Origin: Emergomyces orientalis
Lineage: Eukaryota; Ascomycota; Eurotiomycetes; Onygenales; Ajellomycetaceae
Direction of reading: 5' to 3'
Assembly (NCBI GenBank): GCA_002110485.1
Contig: MOWL01000004.1
Location: 62,001-126,000 of the forward strand
Length of the DNA stretch: 64,000 bases
Each line of letters starts with the position of its first letter. Within the stretch, counting starts at the first letter, position 1. The notes beneath the pieces were generated by a model, which was not told the DNA's origin, searched no databases, and saw only the letters and a list, made by a program, of their open reading frames with translations. Both the position numbers and the translations under genes were made by a program. Shown here in pieces: positions 33,624 to 44,740 of the stretch.

Positions 33624-36103
33624 ATGCCGCCGACAAGCCATTCCGAGAATCCTGGCAGACAGAACGCGCGCAATGGCTCAACTCTTCCCTCCGTAAACGG
33701 CACCTCCGACAACAGAGCGAACATGCCGGAGACCAACGAAGAAGGCGGTAGCGGTCATCGCTCGGATGGATCAGAGGATGACTACGAGCGATTAAGGGAT
33801 TGCCCAGACGATATTGACTACTACAGCTTGCTGGCATTACCTCGAGACCCTCCACCCACGGAAGCGCAAATACGCTCGGCCTACAAAACATTGACCCTGA
33901 GTTTTCACCCGGACAAACAACCCGAAGGGCTAAGAGCCGCAGCTACAGAGCACTATAATCGGATACGGAATGCATACGATACTTTAATTGATCCTAAGAA
34001 GCGAACTGTATATGACATGCTGGGCGAGGAAGGAGTGCGGCATACATGGGGGGAGGGGGGCCTGATGGGCAGAAACGGATCCGCCGAAAGACAACAGGTC
34101 GGGGTGAAGGCGATGGATGAAGCTGAATTCCGTCGCTGGTTTTTGGCCGCTATGAAACGCCGGGAAAGGAAGTTTTTGAATGACTTGGTGGATGCTAATG
34201 TATGTGGTACTGGCTTTTTTATGAAAGGAGAGAATGAACACATGCCCTCGGAGGACATGCCAGTTGTTCTCTTATTGGGATGTTTTATCTCCATTCTTCA
34301 TTATCCCCGTTGTTTTCCGTTACGGCATACTGACATGACCAAGGGAGCAATTCATCTTTCAGTGGATGCGAAATCTATGTTCGAGACCACGCCGGACGGA
34401 AACATCTCGATACGTGTACCTAATTTGAGGCCATCGGCATTTTTACTCGGATACGCTCTTCCAATACCATTGCCCGACATGTCTTGGTTTGGCGCATCGA
34501 AATCAGAGACAAATGGAGCCGCAGATGAAGACACAGACAAACCAGCAACTGATAACGGAATACCTTCAGAACAAATGCCTGAAGCGACTAAGTTGCAGCT
34601 ACAAGCAACTGTAAGCGGCCATTTTGGAAAACCAGTCCAGACCGTCAAGCTTCTAATCCAGGATACTGGAGAGAAATTTGAGAGACAGGTAGGTGTTTTC
34701 CGACTTTTCTTTTTTTTAGGTTTTCAAAACACTGCCGCTGACATTCGTAGGTGCGAGTACCTTTAACGATTCGCAATGCGAACGTCAATCTTGGAGCTTC
34801 TTTCGTACACACCATCCAAAATGACCCTCCAAAACGAGGCATCTTGAAAGGGCCCCTATTATCTTTCCTCGGCGGGGCGGTGGTGAACATCAATACCTTT
34901 ATTATCCCGCAGCCCATTGTTCAAACAAGCATCAGCAAATCTATAATTCCGGTGGAGGGCACAAGACCGCTCTCCCTCACCTTGAAATCTACATTCTCCT
35001 CTTTTCCATTGCAATGCCCCCCTGACCTGGCTCTATCGATATCACGTATGATAGGCACTGGGGGTGTAGCTACCTGTAACTGGACATCCGGAACTCTCTC
35101 ATGGCCAGAATTCCTCAAGGATATGTTGATCGATGTTAGCAAACGCGACCCATACGCGGAAGCTTTTAGGCCATATTCGATGAGTGGCGTTTCGATCGGA
35201 TACACAAGCTTGCCGAATATGCAGTTGCCTACGGATCCCAATGACGACGATCACGACCAGCATGAAGATAACGGGGATATGTTTTCAGACCATGCCAATG
35301 ATCCAGCCAAGCAGGTGGTGAAGCCCAATGAAATTTGGGGTTTCAGCCTTGGTTCGTCGCCAACAGGCATAAATTTAACCCTGCAATATGGGAGGACAAT
35401 ATTTGCGCGAAAACAGACCGAACCATTGCGTTCCGAGTGGAGTGGCGAAGGCTATTATCCCAGCAGAAGCCGAAGTGGCAGTGGTGCCATACGATTAGGC
35501 GTGCGTGCAGTTATAGGTCATGACCTCAGCCTGGGCTGGTCTGTTTCTGGCACGCGGAGAGTTGGCGAATTCACCCGTATGGGATTAACCGTCTCCACCA
35601 TTGGGAACATGGGACTTGGTTGCAGCATCTCATGGAGTAGATTGGGACAAACCTTCAAAGTACCCATAGCTCTATGTCCCGTGGACCAACTGACTGGCGA
35701 TCTGTGTACTTTGGCGGTCATAGTGCCGTTCACAATATATGGAGCGATCGAATTTGGATATCTGCGTCCCAGGGCGCGGCGGAGAGAAAGGAAGGAAATC
35801 GCAAGGCTGCGAAAGCGACTTCGGAAACGGGTTGCGAAACGGAAAGCTGAAAGTGCGCAGGCAGTTTCCATGATGAGGGATCAGGTCTTGCGAAGACAGG
35901 ATCGAGAAGCTGACCGAGACGGGCTGGTGATTGTTCGCGCTGAATATGGGTGCCCGCCTTCTCCTTCCTCGAAGAAGATACAGAACGGGCCTACTGTAGT
36001 AGACAACGACTATGAGGAGGGCATGATAGATGTCACGATTCCGGTTGCCGCGCTGGTTGATCAGGGACAGTTGGTTATATCACCTCGAGTCATCAAGGTC
36101 TAG
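33624..36103 (+). CDS. DNAJC11-type J-domain protein
   Basis: Three exons (33624-34199, 34344-34688, 34751-36103) encode 757 residues. The J domain spans about 64-136 (DIDYYSLLALPRDPPPTEAQ, then HPD at 95-97 in LSFHPDKQ, ending YDMLGEEG). The HPD motif stimulates Hsp70 ATPase. The rest is a beta-rich middle region and a DUF3395-type C-terminal half with the helical stretch RPRARRRERKEIARLRKRLR, the layout of DNAJC11, a mitochondrial outer-membrane protein linked to MICOS and cristae in animals. Location here is by analogy. The first intron (144 nt) is a multiple of three and has no in-frame stop, so its retention would add 48 residues. I excise it because LVDA-N-GAIHLSVDAKS then becomes continuous and it carries GTATGT, a CTGAC branch site and AAG. 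ATG 33624 is the first in frame. Confidence 0.88.
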
Positions 36104-38303
36104 AACCCCACCCAAGTCCTCGTTTCAATTTCCCCATTCAAACTACCAGACATAACAAAAAAAAAATTTAAAAATACTAATATATCAGCCCCGCGCAGTC
36201 ACAAATTCTTGGATTCTATGATCCGTTCCCATTCCGCCCGAAATTGCTGCGAGTGAGATATCGGTTCTCTGGCAGGGAGCACATGGTTGAAGCCTGGGAC
36301 TCTGAAGGAATAACCTGCCCGATGAAGTCACATTTGCTCTGATATAATATACAGATGCTTTTGGTTGGTACAACAAAAAAATTGCTAACGTATCCCACGT
36401 GCCATTTTCATTCTTCATTTTCCCATTTCCTTGCCTGTACCTTCAGAGCTTAAATTATCTATTATAAACAAAACTAACTGTATCCGGCCTGTTCAGCGGG
36501 CAATGTGTGTTCACAGGTCGTTGGGTGGTTTTTTGGATAATTCTGTATAACATGAAAATTCATATGACACGGCCCGCCTTGATAAGACTTTCGCCTTGCG
36601 TCGCTTTTGTCTATTTTTCTCGGATATTATGCAGCAGGGATGATTTAAGTTGGGCCTCGCGTTCGATTTATTAGCTTTGCTTTTTGGTTTTGGGAGGGAA
36701 CATTTGAGAAGGATTTTTATTAATTCTCCCCTCTTGCCAAGCCACACTGCACGTGTTAACATATTTTCTTTGTCTTGAATTTTCTTAACTAGTACTCACG
36801 CGAAAATCGACCTAACATCAGGGTTACATATTTGGGCTTTCTTCGTTTTTTCCCTCTAGAGCGATATCAAAACGGGACTTGGAGAAAATATCTTTTTGAA
36901 GTTACGCGTTGTGGGCGTATTTTTTTGATGCCCTATTATTTTCATTTTTATTTCAATTTTTTATCTTTTTTTCACATACCGTCTTGACAAACAAAAAAAC
37001 TTTTGTCTTTTTGCCATCACTTGACACCAACACATCGGGTACATACACATTCTTGACAGTTGCATTGTTTCTAAAACAAAAACACAAAAAAAGAATGAGA
37101 AAAACGAAAACTTCCAGAATGATTGTGTACCATATTTACGTGTCAATCAAGGTTTTCTTACCGCCCTCAAACAAGCCCACTTCAAGGATGATTAATTACT
37201 CTTCGTCTTTGTTGCTTTTTTCTTTCCATATTGTTTCAACTTTCTACTCTCTTCTCCTGCCAGACGAGGAGGCGGTAAAAAATAAAAATAAAAATCTTTT
37301 TTCATCAAGATTAACTTTTGTTTCAGGGGGAATTTTTTTTTTAAAAAGAAGAACAGAAAGCATAAAACCATGCCACAAGACCATTTTTTATACTTTTTGG
37401 CATCCAATGCTTTTCGCCGTGGGCTGTTGCTATGTTGGCCCTTTGTTGTTGTGTTGGTATATAGCTCATCCTGATAGGTTCGACAGCAATAGCAACAACA
37501 GAAACGACCAACAGTCCAGATCTCATACCGCCTTTTTGTTCTCTAAAAAGACATTATTCCGGATGTCTCTGGACATATCCGTAATATTGCCTTGGGGGGC
37601 GGCAACGTTATAATGGGACGATGGTCGATATCCCTTGCGGCCATTCCCCCCGGTGGCAGGACTGATGGGTCTCTGGATAAAGATCGGCCTGATGGTTTTA
37701 AAAATATGGAATGGCAAATGGGACTAGCAGAATAGAATGTAGGGGGATACCTTACTCTCATTCAGAACAAATATATATCTACACATACAACCAAGAGCTC
37801 CAGCCTGATATAAGAGCTGCATGTTGCACAAGATATCCATCCACTCCGCCTCATTATCCTCTTCTCTGTCCGCCAGTCAGCTCTCCCTCGTACGCCTGCC
37901 GTCCGTCCATCCATCCATCCATCCAACCGTCAATATAGACATACACACATCCCACGCCGCATTCATCACAGCAGCCCTTAGGCTCTGGTAGTGAATGAGT
38001 GCTGACTATTAACTCATTTTTTCTCATTTTTGATCGTCTTTAACTCGTATCTGTTCTCGAACAAGGTTCTCCTTATTTTCCATTTCCCTCTCTCCTCCAC
38101 CTTTGCTGTTCCAATTCAAAGCAAGCCTTCGCCTCCTCTCTTCCCCACTTAATTTCGGCCCTCCTACCTTTTCCACCCTCGGCCTCACCTTTTGTTTTTG
38201 CTATTTCTTCTTTCCTTCTTTCCTTTATTTCTACCCCTCATATACCGCTCTAACCCAACTAATACTTGACTCCCCCGCCGCCTCAAGCGAAAAGGTGTTT
38301 ACG
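36104..38303. other. AT-rich intergenic region, no supported gene
   Basis: About 2.2 kb. It has a 705-base open frame at 36909-37613 with a GTG start and Phe/Lys-rich content that reflects T- and A-runs, so I do not call it. A (CCAT)n tract lies at 37907-37924. The last 300 bases are CT-rich, as in a promoter or leader. Confidence 0.5.
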
Positions 38304-39881
38304 ATGTGTATGTGCTGGGGCACACCTTATAAGGCGTATGTGATCGAAGACTCGCCCAAGAAGAAGAAGAAGAAGGACGAGGAGAATGTGGAATATTACA
38401 TGGTGCAGCCTGGAGACCAGTGGATGCCTGTTGGTCAAGTAAGTCCATTGTGGGGAGACGTTTGAATTTTGAATTTTTTTTTTTTTAATGCTTCAGCTGT
38501 ACTTTTATGTGTTTGTGCGGGGGTTGTATATCTGTTTGTATACATATATGTGTGGATGTGATATTGCGGTGTATCTTTTCTCTACTATTACTTGCTGCCT
38601 TACCTTGTCCTCTTTTGCCTTCTTTTTCTTCCTCCTTTTTTCTCTTTTCTCTCTCTCTTCTTTCTCTTTTCCTCTCTCTGGTATACATGCTCTCTTTACC
38701 TGTTTACCTGTTCACTGCTGGTTACTCACCCTTCACCCTTCACTCCTCAACCTGCCCACCTCACTTCACCTTTTCCCTTCCACTTCTCTCACTACCTCCC
38801 AACCCTCACCGCCTGCTTTCATCCTTATCTCCGTCTACTCTCCCCTCTGATCTCCATACACACCTGCTTGGACAACGCCTTGCCGTCATCTCTACCTCAT
38901 TACACCCCAATTATTACACCGTCTATCCCCAACTCCCAAACGCTATGGCATTCTTCCTGGCCCCCGTCCAGCCTCAACAGCAACAACACCCTCAACCCAC
39001 AGTTTTTCAGTATATACCCATGCAAAACCCCGCCCATCCACAACATGCTGCGCTGCACGCTGCCCATCCCTTTCCCGGCCATGTCATTGAAAACCATAAC
39101 CCGAGCCCGGCAAATAACTGGCCCCCAGCTCCAGCTCCAGCTCCAGCTCCAGCTCCAGGCCCCGCTGTCGCAAGCGGAGCGAATAACCCGCCTGCCGCAG
39201 CACCGAACCAGGCTGTCATGGTCGCTGTTGTTTCCCCCTTTCTTTTCCCTTTTCCTGTTCCTTTCTACTATTATTATCTTATCATTAGTATTGATTTTCT
39301 TTTCGTTTTTCGTTTTTGTTTGCAGCTTTATTTGTTTATTTTTATTTTTTTCCCCGATCTTCGGTATTGTCTTGTTTCCCGTCTTCTCTCCCTTGGATAC
39401 AAATATATTCTACATCGCGATCGCCCGTTTCTCTCCTACTCGTTCATATTTCGCATTTGCTTTCATCCCACACCCGAAAGCGCACACAGGCTAACCCATT
39501 TCCACCATCAACCAGCATGGACAAATCTCTAACCAGCCCGAACAACCGCCACAACCGCAGTTACTAGCTCAAAATTGGGTTGGATGGGCAGCCCCCGTCG
39601 CCGCTGCTGTTCAGCAACAGCAGCCGCAGCAGTGGTTTGCACCCACCCCTCAGCAGTTCCATGCCCAGAACGTAGCCGCTGCACAGGTCAATGGCGCCAA
39701 TGTTCCCCGTCAGCTAATCCCATACAACCCGCCCGCAGGGCAGGCTTTGTGGGTGAACAATTTGGATGGATCCTGGACTTTACGCACCGTCACTGATATT
39801 CACAATAAGTTGAATGGCCAGTGGCACAACTCGAAATCGGGGTATCCGTATTTCAAGGTTCATGCTAAGCCCGAATCTTAG
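38304..39881 (+). CDS. Unrecognised Q/P-rich protein with WVxxLDGSWTLRT module
   Basis: Three-exon model: 38304-38438, about 39011-39220 and 39516-39881, 236 residues. Exon 1 gives MCMCWGTPYKAYVIEDSPKK, a Lys run, and ends at a strong GTAAGT donor. Exon 2 is disordered (PAHPQHAALHAAHPF, then a PAPAPAPAPAPG run from CCAGCT repeats). Exon 3 is Gln-rich and closes with ALWVNNLDGSWTLRTVTDIH and GYPYFKVHAK, an aromatic motif that seems to be a small folded module. The second acceptor has a GCTAAC branch site 18 bases before it. The first acceptor (TTTTTCAG) and second donor (GTCGCT, non-consensus) are uncertain, and the introns (about 570 and 295 nt) are long for this genome. No known domain or function is recognised. 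Confidence 0.55.
39125..39157 (+). repeat. (CCAGCT)n coding hexanucleotide repeat
   Basis: About five tandem CCAGCT units inside exon 2 of the unrecognised protein, encoding alternating Pro-Ala. Unit-number change would lengthen or shorten the linker without a frameshift. Confidence 0.85.
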
Positions 39882-41902
39882 TTGGGGGGTGGTGGTTAGG
39901 AAAGTTAAGAATGGGTGTTAATTTAATTTATTTTCATCCTTTCGAGCTGGTATGCTGAACGATGGTTGTGGGTAAGGTTTTTAAATTATATCTTCGAATC
40001 CCCATTGATTTCTCTCTGTTTACATCTCTGCCTCTTTCGGGATTGGAGTGTCAGATTCTAACACATCCATTTGCAAAAGGCTTTTTATGGTTACCATGTT
40101 AATTCTTCTTCTTCGCTAAATACTTCCACTATCCCTTTTTATCGACGAACTATTATTCGACTCCGACAATGCATGTTAATACTCAAGGGCAGGCGTCCGA
40201 AGCACAAGGGGCCAGGAATAATAGCGGCGAACGCGTACACGCTGCTCACTTCTTACCCAACGACCCCAACGAACCGTTAACGTCAAAAAAAAAATTAAAA
40301 AATAAAAAATAGGCAGAACGCCAGCAGGGCGCGGGGCCGCCTACCACGACTCATCTATTTTATAGATTAATGAAGCAACGACAGTTAAACGTGCTCGTTC
40401 ATTACTCGCAATAGTTTCCCCATAGCTCACCGCAATTGCATTCGCGGTGACGGTTTAAGATCGATCAGGAAGGGTGTGGGTACCAATAGCTGTGAATAGG
40501 TTATGCCAGAGGGTACTGGCTGCGTGGAACTAGATACATTGAAGCAATTTGTCTTTTCTTTCCTTTTTCCTTTTTGTTTTAACCCTTGTGATTATTGCTT
40601 TTTTCTTCCTCCATGTTTTGATTTGGTTTACATTGATTTATCTGAGATTGAAACTTCTCTTTTTCTCCCAACTTCCCCCTTCCCCCCCAATGATCTCAGC
40701 GATTGGTCCTTCTACTTTGTATCTTTTTTTTGTCCTTTATTGATGTTGCTTTGCTATTGTCCGTTAATACACAGGTTTTCGCCCCTTTAGTTATTGGCCT
40801 TTTTCTTCTTCTCTTTTTTATTTCTTTCCTTCCACCTTTTGCTTTTATTTTAATCCCGTCAAGTGGAATTAATGTGCCACGTTTCGTGGCTTTTTTCTTC
40901 TTGTTATCTAATTCGCCGTGCTGCGGAGTACCTACGTCCAAATGCAAACGCAACAGGGAACGTGAGCCAGATGGCAACATGCATAATAAATTTCGGTGGA
41001 TAATCCGAAAATGCAAGGCGCAGAGGCGTATTATGGTTAGCTAGCTGATTATTTGCTTCGTTAGTTTAAATGAGTTTAGCGATCTCGTTAAAGTAAGCAA
41101 ACTGTAATGCAATAAATAGCTTTTATGTTTCCCTTTTGTATAACGATTTGTTAGACAATTCTGTTATAACTTTAGTGTGAAAAAAAATAAAATGTGGGGG
41201 TGGGCTGCTGGAATCTGGGTCAATTGCTTGTTGTGGTTTTGTTTTTGCATGAGATGTTGTTTTGAACGAGAATAAGTGTGTTCCTCAGCTGAACAGGTCT
41301 TCAGCTTTAGATTCACTGTCTTACTCACAGCAACAGTGAATGATTCCTCAAGTTCAAACAGAGCGTGGTTGACTTCATCAATCCACTTCTGAAATGCTTT
41401 TTTTCTTTTGCAGCTCTCATCGCATCTACAAGTACAGTAGCTCAATAATAATACAAGAATTGACAAAACTGTTAATGCTATATATTGACCTTTTAAGTAT
41501 TCAACTAGTTTTATAAATAGAGAGATGAGGAGAATTTGCTCAAATATCTTGAAGAAAATCAAGAGCAGAACAATTGGCGATTGAGATTTAATAATAAATA
41601 ATAGAGTTCAAGGTGTAAGTGATCTGTGACAACTGAAATATCTGAAAAATACTAAGGTGAAGTTGGAGATAGCGCGGCAAAGCGTCAAGCGGTTAATTTA
41701 CCGACCCACGTCATTCGGCGCCTATTACACATAACTAGCTTAGTCATCAAAACTCCGGTAACCGCACTAAACCAACTGCGTCAAAGATATATCGACTTCT
41801 TCAAACTTGGGTGTCAAAAACTCCAAGAACCCGTTCCCGACGACGAGCTTCCTTCTTCTCCAACCACTCTTGTTCAGTTTATTCTAACCAAAGCCATCTA
41901 CT
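39882..41902. other. Intergenic region with A/T tracts and one hairpin
   Basis: About 2 kb. It begins as a 3' UTR, then has A-runs near 40269-40310, a short GC-rich patch (40315-40345), a perfect 7-bp hairpin (40427-40450) and T-rich DNA. A possible AT-rich membrane-protein exon lies at 41164-41562 on the minus strand. The final 200 bases are the Prp45 promoter. Confidence 0.5.
41164..41562 (-). other. Possible AT-rich exon of a small membrane protein, or relic
   Basis: A 133-codon open stretch on the minus strand has no ATG. It reads a hydrophobic segment (IALTVLSILVLLLSY), a Cys cluster (CTCRCDESC), then a helical FQKWIDEVNHALFELEESFT ending at GCTGTGAGTAAG, a perfect splice-donor match. 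That combination is not typical of random AT-rich DNA. Without an upstream exon or known family it could be an orphan exon or gene remnant. Confidence 0.22.
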
Positions 41903-43886
41903 ATGGCGACCTCAATTGCTCAGGGACTCTTCAAGTCCTTGCCAAAACCAAAATACACGGGCGAAGACGAAGAATTGCCGCCACATGCCCAACCCAAGGG
42001 GCCGCGAATTGTTGGAGCTGGTGCTATTAACGAATCACAAGTTGTTCTAAAGGTGAGCTTCTATCTTATGTTATTTTTCCTAGGATGGTTGCTAATAATT
42101 TTCCTTTTCCATCTGCTATAGACAGCTGGCCCACCTCCGTATGGCAAGCGTTCAGGATGGCGGCCTCGAAATCCCGAAGACTTTGCAGATGGTGGCGCGT
42201 TCCCCGAAATCCCCGTTGCTCAATATCCCCTCGATATGGGGCGGAAAGGCACTGCATCAACTTCGAATTCCTTAGCTGTTCAGGTTGACGCAGAAGGAAA
42301 AGTTAAATATGATGCTATTGCAAAACAGGGCCATGGCGACAATCGGATTGTACACGCCTCTTTTAAGGACCTGATACCTCTCCGCCAACGCGTTGATATG
42401 GGTGAAATATCTCTGGCTCGTCCGTCACAGGAAGAGGTAGCAGAGCAAATGGAAAAGACCAAAACTGCGCTGGCAAAATTGGTGACTGGAGCTGTTGCGG
42501 CGCAGAAACCGAAAAATGTCAAGGGTGGGAAGAGGAACGAGCCCACATTCGTGAGGTATACGCCTGCAAATCAGATGGGCGATACAAGCAAGAAAAATGA
42601 TAGAATTATGAAAATTGTAGAGAGACAAGTTGATCCCATGGAACCCCCGAAATTCAAGCACAAGAAGATTCCTCGCGGCCCTCCCTCTCCCCCACCGCCG
42701 GTCATGCACTCACCTCCCAGGAAACTTACTGCAGAAGACCAAGAAGCGTGGAGGATTCCGCCACCTGTTTCAAACTGGAAGAACCCTAAAGGCTATACTG
42801 TTCCGTTGGATAAGCGATTGGCGGCCGATGGGCGGGGTTTACAAGATGTTTCTATCAATGACAAATTTGCCCAGTTTGCTGAAGCCCTATTTACAGCTGA
42901 CCGTCATGCGAGAGAGGAAGTGAAGCAGAGAGCACAAATGCAGCAGAAACTAGCAGAGAAGGAGAAGGCACAGAAAGAGGAGCATCTTCGCCAACTAGCT
43001 CAGAAGGCACGCGAAGCAAGATCAGGTGGCACAAGTCGCCAGGAATCACGAGCGCGGTCAAGATCACGATCTGTTAGTGGCAGCCGAAGCCCATCTCCAT
43101 ATTCGTCGCGCTCAGCCTCGCCTAGTGAAGATGAAGAAGCGGCTCGAGAACGTGAACGACGGCGTCGGCAACAAAGACAAGAAGATGAACGCCAACTTCG
43201 TCAATCCCGGATGGGTACTGAGCGTCGGATCCAGATGATGGCTCGAGAACAAAACCGCGATATCTCAGAAAAAGTTGCGCTTGGTCTCGCAAAGCCAACG
43301 CAAAGTAAAGAGACGATGTACGACTCCCGACTTTTCAACCAGACGAGCGGATTCGATAGTGGATTTAATGAGGATCAACCTTATGACAAACCCCTTTTCG
43401 CCGCACAAGATGCCATCAATAGCATTTACCGTCCTCGAGCACAGGCTGACGATTTTGATGACGACGAGGCGGCGGGGGCGGAGATGAGTCGAATCGAGCG
43501 CAATAACCGATTCGAAGTCCTAGGCCGCGCCAAGCAGGGCTTCAAGGGCGCGGCGGATGCAGAGGTAAGATATGCAACTCTTCCGTTTGGGCCTTTCTTT
43601 TCTTTTAATTCCCACATCCCTTCATATGAACATTGATCTTGCGCACACCAATCACAAAGCTAACGGAACCACTCTTTCTTCTCTCTCGCAGGCTCGAGAT
43701 GGTCCCGTTCAATTCGAAAAAGATACCACAGACCCCTTCGGCATCGATGGAATGATTGCTGAAGTCACTGGTACGGGTGGGCAGAAAAGATACGGCATTC
43801 AAGAAGCCGAAGGCGCGAACGAGCGCGGATCGAAACGTGCCCGTGTGGACGATGATGACGATGACGAACATGAAAAGAGGAGATAA
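41903..43886 (+). CDS. prp45: Pre-mRNA-processing protein 45 (SNW1/SKIP)
   Basis: Three exons (41903-42052, 42122-43564, 43692-43886) encode 595 residues. This is the spliceosomal NTC-related factor Prp45/SNW1, present from activation through both catalytic steps and also a transcription co-regulator in animals. The N-terminus (MATSIAQGLFKSLPKPKY) and PPPYGKRSGWRPR block precede the SKIP/SNW core, whose hallmark SNWKNPKGYTVPLDKRLAAD starts at residue 267. Next come a coiled-coil region (KQRAQMQQKLAEKEKAQKEE), an RS-like stretch (SRARSRSRSVSGSRSPSP), a second helical region, and the C-terminal LFNQTSGFDSGF and YDKPLFA motifs. It ends with an acidic/basic tail. All junctions are phase 0 with canonical sites. 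It converges with pwp2, leaving about 850 bases between stops. Confidence 0.96.
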
Positions 43887-44740
43887 AAGCGTGAGATACA
43901 GGAAGCTTCGTTTCCTTATCCCCTAGTTATCGCTTCATTTTTTTCACTCATTTGCCCTGCGTTTCTCTACATATGTACTGTACGATGAATGGTGAGTATA
44001 TTCTACTATCGCTGGCGCTCAGGCCCGCTCTATTCTTTTCAAATTTCACGTTTGTCTCTGGAGCCCTTTTTTTTAGCGCGTTTATGGGATGATGACATAA
44101 GGTATAAAATTTTATGGTCGTTTTTCTGATGCCCTGGTTCTGCCTGCGGCTACTTGTTTTATTCATCTTTTTGTATTTACTTGCATGAGACAGGGCGCTT
44201 CATTAGGCCATTTTTCACTTCAGATTGTCTGGTCTCCTAGTTTCTAATATTATCCTGTGTGTTGTAAACGGAAATGACGCCTTTTTGAATGCTTAGAGGG
44301 CATAATCATCTTATTATTTTCCTGTGTCCTGCTGTTGGAGGTGATTTCAGTTTCGGCTCAGAAAATCTTGGTTATATGCGATATATTCATATTTTCTCTG
44401 AACAACAAGAAACTGTACACCTTCAAAACATAATGTAAATCAAAATAGATTTGTAGTTAAATTTCACAATAATTGGTGCTCATTAAATTTCTATATATCC
44501 TAACTTTTTTGTTTCCACTCCTTTTTTGCCCCATAATATGTTTTTTAACGCCGCGTAGAAAAAGAGAGGGAAATTTACAATACAAAAGAGTTGCCAAACA
44601 TGCCCATCCCATTGATGCGTATTTAAAAATAGAAAGGAAGAAGTGCAGAGCCATCAGGAGCATGTCATCTATACATGCATAAGAAAGTAATTCAATATCC
44701 ATCAAAAAAGAGGCAAAGGTATTTACCAGGAAACACCCAA
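43887..44740. other. Convergent intergenic region between prp45 and pwp2
   Basis: About 850 AT-rich bases, presumably two 3' UTRs. ATGATGA near 44090 with CTGA about 40 bases on looks like snoRNA C and D boxes, but it is too short to be credible. Confidence 0.6.

Noticed and set aside
36909..37613. 705-base open frame in the AT-rich intergenic region
   Set aside because: It starts with GTG, is rich in Phe, Leu, Lys and Ser from T- and A-runs, and shows no domain; nearby T-rich stretches give similar frames.
38488..38870. Overlapping Ser/Leu/Phe-rich + frames in the first intron of the Q/P-rich gene
   Set aside because: CT-rich DNA opens several frames at once; none has a conserved motif.
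44089..44140. snoRNA-like C box (ATGATGA) and CTGA D box after prp45
   Set aside because: Boxes are about 40 bases apart, shorter than C/D snoRNAs, and there is no D' or C' box or guide match that I can identify.
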